64,000 bases of DNA from positions 1 to 64,000 of the forward strand of contig NZ_AWFH01000023.1 of assembly GCF_000682715.1 (NCBI RefSeq). Direction: 5' to 3'. Of the stretch, positions 53,805 through 61,166 are shown one piece after another. The notes beneath the pieces are model-generated. The model had not been told where the DNA came from. It saw only the letters and a program-made list of their open reading frames with translations, and searched no databases. Position 1 is the first letter of the stretch; each line of letters begins with the position of its first letter. A program made the translations under genes and the position numbers. This DNA comes from Hyphomonas atlantica corrig. (GTDB lineage: Bacteria; Pseudomonadota; Alphaproteobacteria; Caulobacterales; Hyphomonadaceae).

Positions 53805-54181
53805 AGCGTCTTCGTCAAAAGCCTCAGCGCGATCCTGTGATCTCGTTGATCAACATTGTATTCCTTATTCTGATTTTTTTCATGGTGGCTGGTTCTCTGT
53901 CGTCACCGCCAGATCCGTCTATAAAGTTTGTTCAGACGCAAAACCTTGAATGTTGCGTCCCGCCGAATGCTATTTCAGTAGATGAGTTTGGACATTTCAC
54001 CCAGTCTGGCGGTGTGATCACGATTGATAAACTTGTTGCGGAACACCGCGACCAAAGTGAGCCTCTAAGATTGCTGCCGGATAGAGAGTTACCCGCAAAG
54101 CGGCTGCTTCAACGGATCAAACAGCTTCGCGTGAGAGGCCTGACCGATATCATCATCGTTACCGAGGATACGAGTAAGTGA
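53801..54181 (+). CDS. ExbD-type biopolymer transport protein, copy 2
   Basis: A 126-aa ExbD paralogue: QRDPVISLINIVFLILIFFMVAGSL. The residue where copy 1 has the proton-binding Asp reads Asn (LINIVFLIL versus LIDVIFLLL). So this copy probably cannot carry protons and may be structural, giving an asymmetric ExbD dimer. The periplasmic part has a Cys pair (ECCVPP). Overlaps exbD1 by 4 nt and tonB by 4 nt (GTGA). Confidence 0.9.
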   Translation: MKRLRQKPQRDPVISLINIVFLILIFFMVAGSLSSPPDPSIKFVQTQNLECCVPPNAISVDEFGHFTQSGGVITIDKLVAEHRDQSEPLRLLPDRELPAKRLLQRIKQLRVRGLTDIIIVTEDTSK

Positions 54182-54999
54182 TTCAGAAGAATATTCTGCG
54201 TTTTTCCGCTGCGCTTTCAGCTGCGACCGCAACACATTTGACTGTGTTGGCTTATACGATGTCCCAGCCCTTGTCCGGGCCGGCATTGATTGCTGGCAAC
54301 TCTTTCAGCGTGGAACTGGGCTCCATCGCCGAAACGACCCCAAGTTCGGATCCAAAGCCTACAAAGCAGGCTCCGGCGGAACCAGAACCACAGCCTGCAC
54401 CCATCAAACCGGATTCTACTCCCGCGCCAAACCCAAACAAAGAAACCGCCCCCCTGCTCCCGGATACGACACTTCTTCCGGAGCCACCTCCAACAATAGA
54501 GCAAGAGCCTGTCGTCGAAACTAAGGCCGCACCCGAACAAGAGGATGACAGCAGCAATCTGGTTTCAGACCCCGCGCATCTGGATTCATCAAAGGACCTC
54601 GATCAGGCTGTATCGGCGGACACCGGCTCGGAAAAATCCAGTGATGCTGAAAACGCCACGACGGAAACCGAGACCACCCCCGCGGGCGAAGCGCCAAGTG
54701 ACACTCTGAACGATGCGAATTCAGGTGCGCCTGGCAACGCTGCAGAGTCAAATTACAAGGGCCTGGTGATGCAGCATCTATCACGTCAAAGGCGCCCTCG
54801 CGCCTCTAGTCCGGGATCGGCATTCGTCGAGTTTCGTATCAGCCCACGTGGCGCGGTGAAAAGCATCAGGATTTCAAGAAGTTCTGGCTCGTCACGCTTT
54901 GATAGAGAGGCAATCATTGTCGTGAAAAAGGCGGCTCCTTATCCGAAGCCACCCTTTGGTGTGAACACCATGTTCACTGTTGAAATTGCAGGCACCTAA
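54178..54999 (+). CDS. tonB: TonB-like energy transducer
   Basis: A 273-aa TonB. It starts at GTG 54178 overlapping the exbD2 stop. The N-terminal helix (FSAALSAATATHLTVLAYTM, about 9-28) keeps the His of the TonB SxxxH motif. A proline/acid-rich linker spans about 55-190 (KQAPAEPEPQPAPIKPDS and on), and the C-terminal TonB fold is at about 195-273 (VEFRISPRGAVKSIRISRSSGSSRFDREAIIVVKKAAPYPKPP). It ends the motor operon dedicated to the upstream receptor. Confidence 0.92.
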   Translation: MIQKNILRFSAALSAATATHLTVLAYTMSQPLSGPALIAGNSFSVELGSIAETTPSSDPKPTKQAPAEPEPQPAPIKPDSTPAPNPNKETAPLLPDTTLLPEPPPTIEQEPVVETKAAPEQEDDSSNLVSDPAHLDSSKDLDQAVSADTGSEKSSDAENATTETETTPAGEAPSDTLNDANSGAPGNAAESNYKGLVMQHLSRQRRPRASSPGSAFVEFRISPRGAVKSIRISRSSGSSRFDREAIIVVKKAAPYPKPPFGVNTMFTVEIAGT

Positions 55000-55065
55000 A
55001 CATCTTCCACCTAATCCGATAACGGTCGTTCTTGACTATCGACGTTCAGAAACAGTCAGATAGCA

Positions 55066-56553
55066 CTATCCCGTCTTACCAAAAGTGATGGCGATGGCGC
55101 CCAGCTCTTCTCCAGCTTCGAGCTTCTCTGCTATAGCTTGATCGGATAGCGTAAAGCTCAAGCGCTCGTGCTGATGTCCCCCATGCTCGCGCGCAGCTTC
55201 CAGGTGCAATGTGTACTCACCTTCCGGCACCGGTTCACCATCGTCATTCAGACCATCCCACTTCATGGTATATTCACCGGGACGACGTGTCGGTCCTGAC
55301 ACTGCATCAACAAGACTTCCCGCTTTGCGGCCAAAGCGCCTGTGCCAGTAATAATTCTCTTCCATCCAGCGCGCCTCTTCACCGGCCAGCATGAGGATTC
55401 TAACCAAATTGCGTTCGGCATCCGCAATCCAAACCGCAACATATGGGCGCTCGTAGTCGGCAACGTTGTGTTCGGGTATCTCAAAACTCACCGCGAACTC
55501 TGTGCCGTCCGGCCATACGGCCCCGACTTCGTCACTTCTAGCATTCTGCAATAGCAAGCCGGACCAGCCAGATGTCGCGTGGTGTCGCCCGTCTGAGGAT
55601 ATGATCTCTGCTTCCACGCCAGGCTTGGACTCTATAAATTCAAGACCACCCTTCAGTTCCATGACCATCAACGCAGTCGCGATTGCGTCGGCTTCGATCG
55701 CCGAAGCAGCGTAAACGCTTGCCGACTTGATGTGAGATACTGGCCAACCGTCAGCTGGCGAAATGATGTGTCCAAATTCTTGACCATTGATTTCAAGACT
55801 TCGCGGACTTTGCGCACTTGTCGCCACCGCGCCACCAGTGAGTTTTAACATCGTTCCATGCGCACTAGCACCGTCCGCCAGCTCGGACTCAGACGTTACA
55901 GCGACTTTCCATTGCCCTCCATCGTCAGAACCCTTGCCCCAAACGCGTATGTCGCCTCCAATATTGAGAAGTAGGCCTTCTGCGCTTGGCGCAGCCGCTC
56001 GACCAACTTCAACAGCTGAATCCAATATGTATCCCTTGGCCAATGCATCCATGTTGAATTGAACAATGTCGGGACGCTGGATAGTCGCTCGACCCTCGTC
56101 AATCTCTACATCCGCTCGCCGTATTTCGCCCGCTTTAATTCGCAGTTCGGGTCGCTGCGGAAGCGTCTGACTTTTAGCAGCAACTGACCATTCATTGACC
56201 AATTCGCCGACACGACAACTCAGAGCCTGATCTGTCTCCACCCGATAAGCTTCACAGCTATTCCAAACTTCCAAGAGGTCCGTCGAAACACGTTGTTCAT
56301 GTGTCGCGTTCAGTCGCCGTAGTTCGGATTCCTGGTACAAGCTGAACACGGAATTAAGTCGTTCGATTTCTTCAAGTATCGCTGTCTCGACTCGAGTTGC
56401 CTCACTTTGCGTCGGCGCCACTACCACCAGATCAAAAGACGTTCCCAGCACGTAGTCGTGATGACTCTTGAACGTATCAGCATGAGCAAATTCACGATTG
56501 GCGACGGTCAGTCCGCACACGACCGCCAATCCGATGAGCGTATATCTGAGCAT
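55066..56553 (-). CDS. ApbE-like FMN transferase fused to DUF2271
   Basis: A 495-aa exported two-domain protein. Signal peptide MLRYTLIGLAVVCGLTVANREFAHA. Residues about 35-315 are an ApbE (FAD:protein FMN transferase) domain: LLNIGGDIRVWGKG, FGHIISPADGWPV and AIEADAIATALMVM, including the Asp/Thr metal and flavin positions. Residues about 350-495 match DUF2271 (AVWIADAERNLVRILMLAG, then YYWHRRFGRKAGSLVDAVSGPTRRPGEYTMKWDGLND). DUF2271 is more often a separate gene beside ApbE, so the fusion is notable. No obvious flavinylation target with a DGAT-type motif is seen in the neighbours. It converges with tonB and diverges from the DUF4198 gene. Confidence 0.85.
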   Translation of the reverse strand: MLRYTLIGLAVVCGLTVANREFAHADTFKSHHDYVLGTSFDLVVVAPTQSEATRVETAILEEIERLNSVFSLYQESELRRLNATHEQRVSTDLLEVWNSCEAYRVETDQALSCRVGELVNEWSVAAKSQTLPQRPELRIKAGEIRRADVEIDEGRATIQRPDIVQFNMDALAKGYILDSAVEVGRAAAPSAEGLLLNIGGDIRVWGKGSDDGGQWKVAVTSESELADGASAHGTMLKLTGGAVATSAQSPRSLEINGQEFGHIISPADGWPVSHIKSASVYAASAIEADAIATALMVMELKGGLEFIESKPGVEAEIISSDGRHHATSGWSGLLLQNARSDEVGAVWPDGTEFAVSFEIPEHNVADYERPYVAVWIADAERNLVRILMLAGEEARWMEENYYWHRRFGRKAGSLVDAVSGPTRRPGEYTMKWDGLNDDGEPVPEGEYTLHLEAAREHGGHQHERLSFTLSDQAIAEKLEAGEELGAIAITFGKTG

Positions 56554-56629
56554 CAGGTCTCCAATTGCCAAGCTTCAGTCACATCACGTCGAAACCCAAG
56601 AGGCGGATGCGATGGAGCATAATTCTTAC

Positions 56630-56651
56630 TTGCAACTAAATCTCATTTGCA
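56630..56651. promoter_or_regulatory. Fur-like box in the apbE/DUF4198 divergent region
   Basis: Same 22-bp element as at 50564 (18 of 22 positions), with TTGC and TCATTTGCA ends. It is 48 nt upstream of the DUF4198 start and 77 nt upstream of the apbE-like start, so it can control both. Confidence 0.62.
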
Positions 56652-56698
56652 TATTGTGCAAGCCAAATACTGATACATTTTCAACCTAGGGGCCTTTC

Positions 56699-57496
56699 AT
56701 GAACGGACTGAAAACCTGCGCGTCCGCGCTCACTGCCATTATTGCCTTCAGCGGGGCCGCACATGCCCACACATCATACGTCGTGCCGAACGTCTTTGTG
56801 ACAAGCGAAGGCCAATACGTGACGGCTCAATCCGCTTTCACCGAAGACCCATTCGTTCCCGAAATCGCTGTGGCGTCGGACGATTTCCACGTCGTCTTGC
56901 CCGATGGCGTAAGAGACGATTTCGACGTTATCACGCCTCTGCACCAAGTAGTGATTCTTGAAGAGTCTCTTCGCGATGAAGGCACATACCGACTCACAAC
57001 TGGTGTACGTTATGGTCGGAAAAGCCAAAAAGCGCTTGTTGATGGAAAATGGGTCCCGGTATTCGGACCCGATGCACAAGTCCCTGAGAATGCCACTGAA
57101 GTCATCAGTAGCCAGACTGTAACCGTCGCAGATGCATATGTCACAAAGGGGGCCTCAACGTGGGAACCTGTCAACTTGGCGCTTGGCCGCCTGGTTCTGA
57201 AACCGTTGTCTCACCCCAACGAAATCTATTTGGAAGATGGTGCTGAATTCGAAATCTTGTTCGACGGCAAACCATTGGCGAACCAGTCTGTCGAAGTCAA
57301 ACGCGAAGGCGGGGCATATGAGGATGCCAAGTTTGAGCAACACATTGAAACCGACGAAAACGGAATTCTGTCGCTCTCTTTCGATCGAGCGGGAAAATAC
57401 CTGATCATGACTCGCCATGCCTCGCCTGCTCCGGAAGGCGCTGAAGTCGACGAGCATAGTCACACCACTTCTCTAACATTCGAAGTCGCAAAATAA
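56699..57496 (+). CDS. DUF4198-family exported protein
   Basis: A 265-aa protein. The signal peptide (KTCASALTAIIAFSGAAHA) would be cleaved after AHA to leave His at the mature N-terminus: HTSYVVPNVF. That N-terminal His is characteristic of DUF4198 and suggests metal binding through the alpha-amine and imidazole. Beta-sandwich domains follow (LVLKPLSHPNEIYLEDGAEFEILFDGKPLANQSVEVKREG; TDENGILSLSFDRAGKYLIMTRH), then a His-bearing tail (VDEHSHTTS). Related proteins occur with nickel, copper or iron uptake genes. It heads a unit with the EF-hand gene 27 nt downstream. Confidence 0.86.
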   Translation: MNGLKTCASALTAIIAFSGAAHAHTSYVVPNVFVTSEGQYVTAQSAFTEDPFVPEIAVASDDFHVVLPDGVRDDFDVITPLHQVVILEESLRDEGTYRLTTGVRYGRKSQKALVDGKWVPVFGPDAQVPENATEVISSQTVTVADAYVTKGASTWEPVNLALGRLVLKPLSHPNEIYLEDGAEFEILFDGKPLANQSVEVKREGGAYEDAKFEQHIETDENGILSLSFDRAGKYLIMTRHASPAPEGAEVDEHSHTTSLTFEVAK

Positions 57497-57523
57497 CATT
57501 CTGATCTAATACGGATACACAAT

Positions 57524-58036
57524 ATGAAATACGCCATGCCCGCCCTAGCCATCCTAGCTTTGGGTCCGCTCACCGCTTGCACAACTCAAGAAGCCATCAC
57601 GACTACTGAATCGGAAATTGCCACCACAACATCTGAAACCGCAGAGCAGACAGACCGGCCGATAAGCAGCGCACGCGGCCATAGCAAGGCGGCCTTCTTC
57701 GATAAATATGACATCAACGGAGATGGCAAGGTTTCAGAAGTCGAGTTCATGGGCGAACGCGAGGATGGCTATCGTCGCAGGGACGCAAATGGCGACGGGC
57801 AGGTCCATGCAGAAGAATATGTATCCGAGTATGAAGTCCGTCTTTTGAAGCAAATGGAAGACCAACGCACGCGCCAGATCGACCAAGCCGACTTCAGGTT
57901 TACCGTATTGGACAAGAATGAAGACGGAAATCTGTCACTGGATGAATTCCACGCATCCGGCTCTCGTATGTTCTCCGCTCTGGACACGAATGAAGACGGG
58001 ATCGTTGATGAACTAGACGACGCAGAGAATTACTGA
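57524..58036 (+). CDS. EF-hand lipoprotein
   Basis: A 170-aa envelope lipoprotein with lipobox LTAC (Cys about 19). After a Thr/Ser-rich linker there are four EF-hand-like loops: DINGDGKVSEVEF, DANGDGQVHAEEY, DKNEDGNLSLDEF and DTNEDGIVDELDD. The first three have canonical Ca2+ ligands at positions 1, 3, 5 and 12. It follows the DUF4198 gene closely and is ended by a terminator, so the two are cotranscribed. Its role in the metal locus is unknown. Confidence 0.9.
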   Translation: MKYAMPALAILALGPLTACTTQEAITTTESEIATTTSETAEQTDRPISSARGHSKAAFFDKYDINGDGKVSEVEFMGEREDGYRRRDANGDGQVHAEEYVSEYEVRLLKQMEDQRTRQIDQADFRFTVLDKNEDGNLSLDEFHASGSRMFSALDTNEDGIVDELDDAENY

Positions 58037-58068
58037 ATCAGAACCAATCGTCTCTTATTGAACGAAAC

Positions 58069-58103
58069 AAGCTGCGGCTCCTCCGAGGGGCCGCAGCTTT
58101 TCC
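58069..58103 (+). terminator. Terminator after the EF-hand gene
   Basis: AAGCTGCGGC/GCCGCAGCTT (58069-58078 with 58090-58099), extended by a weak inner pairing, followed by TTCCTTTTCC. It also lies just beyond the convergent MFS gene end. Confidence 0.8.
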
Positions 58104-58133
58104 TTTTCCTCGTACCACGTGGATGCTGCCCAA

Positions 58134-59729
58134 CTACCCCACCGACAACAGCTCGCGTTCGCTTTGTTCCCGCACGCGCGCCTCATCGGCGGGCAATGCA
58201 CGGAATGCAATTATGCCAAACAACAAGCCTCCGACTGGTAAGGCCAGGCACCATATCATCGCCAACCGAAGTGCCTCAGCGGGCGATGCTCCGCCTGCAG
58301 TGTAAACATCACTGACCTGACCTATGAGGTAAGGGCCAATCGCGGTTCCGATCAGCGTCGTAACCATGGTAAAGAACGCGTAGGACGTCGCCCTGCCGCG
58401 TGGAACATTCAGATCGTTGATCGTGGCCATCGCTGGCCCAGTTGCCATCGCCGTAAAGAAGAACAAGACAGCAAGACAGGCATAGGCTGAAATCAGCGTC
58501 GTCGAGAAGAGAAAGGCCGAGGACATGATTATCGCCCCAACTGTAGCGGCGAGATAAACTACCAATTTCCCATGTACAAATTTCTGGCGAAGCCGATCAG
58601 CAAGAATCCCCCCAAAAGTAATTCCGCAAAACCCGGATACTGCGCTCGACAGCCCCACGACCATTCCTACCTGACTATTGGCGACTTCATAGGTTCTCTG
58701 AATAAGAGGAACACTCCAGAATGCGAATGCTACACCGACGAAAACCACGCCCGCGGCCGATATAGTCAAGCAAATCATCGCACGTGACCTGAACAACAAA
58801 TGAAACACGTCCGGGTCTCTCAACAGAAATGACTGGCTCCATGAAAACGCTGCAAAGACGCCAATTGCAAGCGCTACCCATTGGGTAACATCTCCAGTAA
58901 GCAGAATGAGCCCCCAAGCCAAGACCGCCAGCAAAGCAATGGTCACAACGTTCACGACGATGAGTGACGGTTTCGCGCCGCCGCGCGCCAACATGAAAAG
59001 GTTGAGGACAGGAACCATACTGCCAAGCGACACGGCTACTTCCTTCAAAGGCGAGCCGGCAATAGGCTTGGCGCCGCCATCGTAACGACCTCGTTCAGGC
59101 TCGCGAATCTTGGCGACAACAAGCGACAACAGCAGCCCAGGCAATCCAACGGCCATGAACGCCACTTGCCACCCTTTCAAACCAAACGGAGCGAGTGACG
59201 TATCAGGGTACGTCGCGGCCCAGGCATCAAGAATTGACCCGCCCAAGAACAATCCACAGCCAAGGCCGATATACACACCGCCCGCATACAAAGCGACGAC
59301 CGTAGTCCTCAAATGGGGAGGGTAGTAGTCGTACAACAGCGACAAGGCAGCTGGCGACGCGCTCGACTCTCCAATTCCGACGCCGAACCTGTAGGTTGCC
59401 AGAGAAGCAAACCCCTTTGCGGTGCCAGACAAGGCCGTCATCAAACTCCAGAAACCCAATCCTAGGGAGATCAAATGAGTTCGATTCCAAGCATCGGCCA
59501 ATCGACCAAGCGGAATGCCAAAAGTCGCGTAAAATACAGCGAATGCTGTTCCGTACAGAAACCCTAAATCGGCATCCGATATTTGGAGATCCGCTTTGAT
59601 GTCTTCGGCCAGTATCGCCAATATCTGGCGATCCAGAAAGTTCAGAACGTAAACGAGAAAAAGGATTACCAGTACACCATTGGCGTATCCTCGGCTTTCC
59701 TTCACGGGGGCGGCGACTGACTGATCCAC
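58134..59729 (-). CDS. Spinster-like MFS transporter
   Basis: A 531-aa, 12-helix MFS protein. FLDRQILAILAEDIKADLQISDADLG and IPLGRLADAWNRTHLI (motif A) match the spinster-type subfamily, often found with catabolism genes for aromatic, steroid or terpenoid acids. The start is unclear: GTG 59729 lies 7 nt after the SnoaL gene stop and needs no upstream extension, but it lacks a clear ribosome-binding site. Last gene of the operon that starts with the third TonB receptor. Confidence 0.88.
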   Translation of the reverse strand: MDQSVAAPVKESRGYANGVLVILFLVYVLNFLDRQILAILAEDIKADLQISDADLGFLYGTAFAVFYATFGIPLGRLADAWNRTHLISLGLGFWSLMTALSGTAKGFASLATYRFGVGIGESSASPAALSLLYDYYPPHLRTTVVALYAGGVYIGLGCGLFLGGSILDAWAATYPDTSLAPFGLKGWQVAFMAVGLPGLLLSLVVAKIREPERGRYDGGAKPIAGSPLKEVAVSLGSMVPVLNLFMLARGGAKPSLIVVNVVTIALLAVLAWGLILLTGDVTQWVALAIGVFAAFSWSQSFLLRDPDVFHLLFRSRAMICLTISAAGVVFVGVAFAFWSVPLIQRTYEVANSQVGMVVGLSSAVSGFCGITFGGILADRLRQKFVHGKLVVYLAATVGAIIMSSAFLFSTTLISAYACLAVLFFFTAMATGPAMATINDLNVPRGRATSYAFFTMVTTLIGTAIGPYLIGQVSDVYTAGGASPAEALRLAMIWCLALPVGGLLFGIIAFRALPADEARVREQSERELLSVG

Positions 59730-59736
59730 AATAATG

Positions 59737-60102
59737 CTAGCGTAGTGCAGCCAGAGGGGTTGGATCGAGATACTCTTCAATCCGAGCAATCTTTCCGTCT
59801 TCTACAAGCACAACTGCGATCGCATCAGCTTCTATGGTTTTGTCATCTAGCGTCACAACTCGCAGAATATGCTGCTGAAGCCAACCACCCGGAATCTCGA
59901 CCATCCTCTGGATGTCATACGTGCGCGATTTGGTCTTCGAAATGATGTTCTTGAACGTTGCCATGTTTTGGTCAACGGTTTGCGTCTTGCGGTCATAATT
60001 GTGCCAGATACCGGCGTCTGGTTTGAAGCATGCGCGAGCGCCTGGCTCGTCACCCGCTTCCAGGCGGCTCTTGAATTTTTCGGCTAGGTCCAATGCACTC
60101 AT
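59737..60102 (-). CDS. SnoaL/NTF2-like protein
   Basis: A 121-aa single-domain cone-fold protein (SALDLAEKFKSRLEAGDEPGARACFKPDAGIWHNYD, then IEADAIAVVLVEDGKIARIEEYLDP). No signal peptide, so cytoplasmic. Family members bind small hydrophobic ligands or catalyse epoxide opening or cyclisation; catalytic residues cannot be assigned. Between the tandem-domain lipoprotein and the MFS gene. Confidence 0.8.
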   Translation of the reverse strand: MSALDLAEKFKSRLEAGDEPGARACFKPDAGIWHNYDRKTQTVDQNMATFKNIISKTKSRTYDIQRMVEIPGGWLQQHILRVVTLDDKTIEADAIAVVLVEDGKIARIEEYLDPTPLAALR

Positions 60103-60131
60103 GGGAAAAGTCCTGATGTAGTTTGAATGGA

Positions 60132-60153
60132 GCGCCCCATTGAGATGGGGCGC
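60132..60153 (-). repeat. Hairpin between SnoaL-lipoprotein and SnoaL genes
   Basis: GCGCCCCAT/ATGGGGCGC, perfect 9-bp stem with a 4-nt loop, no U-tract on the transcribed (minus) strand. Confidence 0.65.
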
Positions 60154-60168
60154 GGCAATAAAGGTTCC

Positions 60169-61068
60169 TTATTCGTCCAGCAGCGCCTGCACGTGGTCCG
60201 GCACCGGCTCTCCTTTGCGGGTCAAGTCTCCGATTGCGGGATTGAAGTAGTCCCTCCACAAACGGATCTTTCCGTTCTCGAACTCGAACATACCCATATA
60301 TGGGATCTGAATCCGATTGCCTTTTGCATCAACAAAATCGTCTGCACCCTCAACCATCAAAATATCTCCATCTTGCGCGTGACGATTGATACGCCACTGG
60401 ATATTACTCATCCCGGCGCCAAACTTTTCAAGGAATGCACGAATTTCATCAGGACCCTTCAATGGCTCTGACCCAACGCGATAGTAATAGGTTACATCAG
60501 GCGCGACATGCGCCAAGACGCCATCGATGTTTCCAGCTTTCCAGGAATCCATAATCTGGTTGACGGTAGCGAGATGATCCGGCTCAGGCTGAATGACGCC
60601 CATTTCTGTGAAGAGCTCGTTTCGGTCATAGTATTCGCGCCATTCTGTGACCTTGCCCTCTTCAATAACCAGCACACCAGTAACTGGAACAGCCCCATGC
60701 TTGCCGTTGACGTCGAAGTCATCAACGCGCTCCAGGAATACAGTGTTGCCAGTCGCGGAAACTGTCTTGAGTTGCAGCTCCAAGCGAGTAGCATTCTTCA
60801 GCAATGCGCCGAGGTGCTCCCGCAAGGTTTCGCGACCATGAATTGGCTCAATCATCATTGAATGCAAAACGGCATCCTCAGAAAACAAGTTTGCAATTCT
60901 ATCGACGTCCAGATCATTCCAGGCGGCAACCATGTCTTTTGCAACGGCAATGCTTTCTGCTTCCAATGTGCTTTCCACGGCCAATTCAGTCTCCATATTT
61001 TGAGGGGCAGTCTGACAGGCGGTCACGAGCATCGCGCTCGCTACAGCCAGTTTTGAAATGAGTTTCAT
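60169..61068 (-). CDS. Lipoprotein with two tandem SnoaL/LEH-like domains
   Basis: A 299-aa predicted lipoprotein: signal peptide KLISKLAVASAMLVTAC with Cys about 18. Two copies of the same fold follow. The first (about 40-165) has MVAAWNDLDVDRIANLFSEDAVLHS and VEEGKVTEWREYYD; the second (about 170-290) has IMDSWKAGNIDGVLAHVAPDVTYYY, EIRAFLEKFG and FENGKIRLWRDYFNP. Both resemble limonene-1,2-epoxide hydrolase/SnoaL domains, the WRxYxD/N ends being typical. Two domains on one envelope-anchored chain are unusual. AGGAATG precedes ATG 61068. Between the TonB receptor and SnoaL genes. Confidence 0.83.
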   Translation of the reverse strand: MKLISKLAVASAMLVTACQTAPQNMETELAVESTLEAESIAVAKDMVAAWNDLDVDRIANLFSEDAVLHSMMIEPIHGRETLREHLGALLKNATRLELQLKTVSATGNTVFLERVDDFDVNGKHGAVPVTGVLVIEEGKVTEWREYYDRNELFTEMGVIQPEPDHLATVNQIMDSWKAGNIDGVLAHVAPDVTYYYRVGSEPLKGPDEIRAFLEKFGAGMSNIQWRINRHAQDGDILMVEGADDFVDAKGNRIQIPYMGMFEFENGKIRLWRDYFNPAIGDLTRKGEPVPDHVQALLDE

Positions 61069-61101
61069 CGATTCATTCCTGATGGGTTGAGAGATAGGAG
61101 G

Positions 61102-61144
61102 CCGGCCCGCTCCTGTTAGGTGCGGGCCGGTCTTGCTCGAGCAA
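61102..61144 (-). repeat. Palindrome and hairpin after the third TonB receptor
   Basis: On the minus strand the receptor stop is followed by the 12-bp palindrome TTGCTCGAGCAA (61133-61144) and a 9-bp stem CCGGCCCGC/GCGGGCCGG (61102-61110 with 61122-61130). No U-tract. Comparable to the hairpin after the receptor at 50.7 kb. Confidence 0.65.
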
Positions 61145-61166
61145 AAGGGGCACTCGAACAAGTGCG

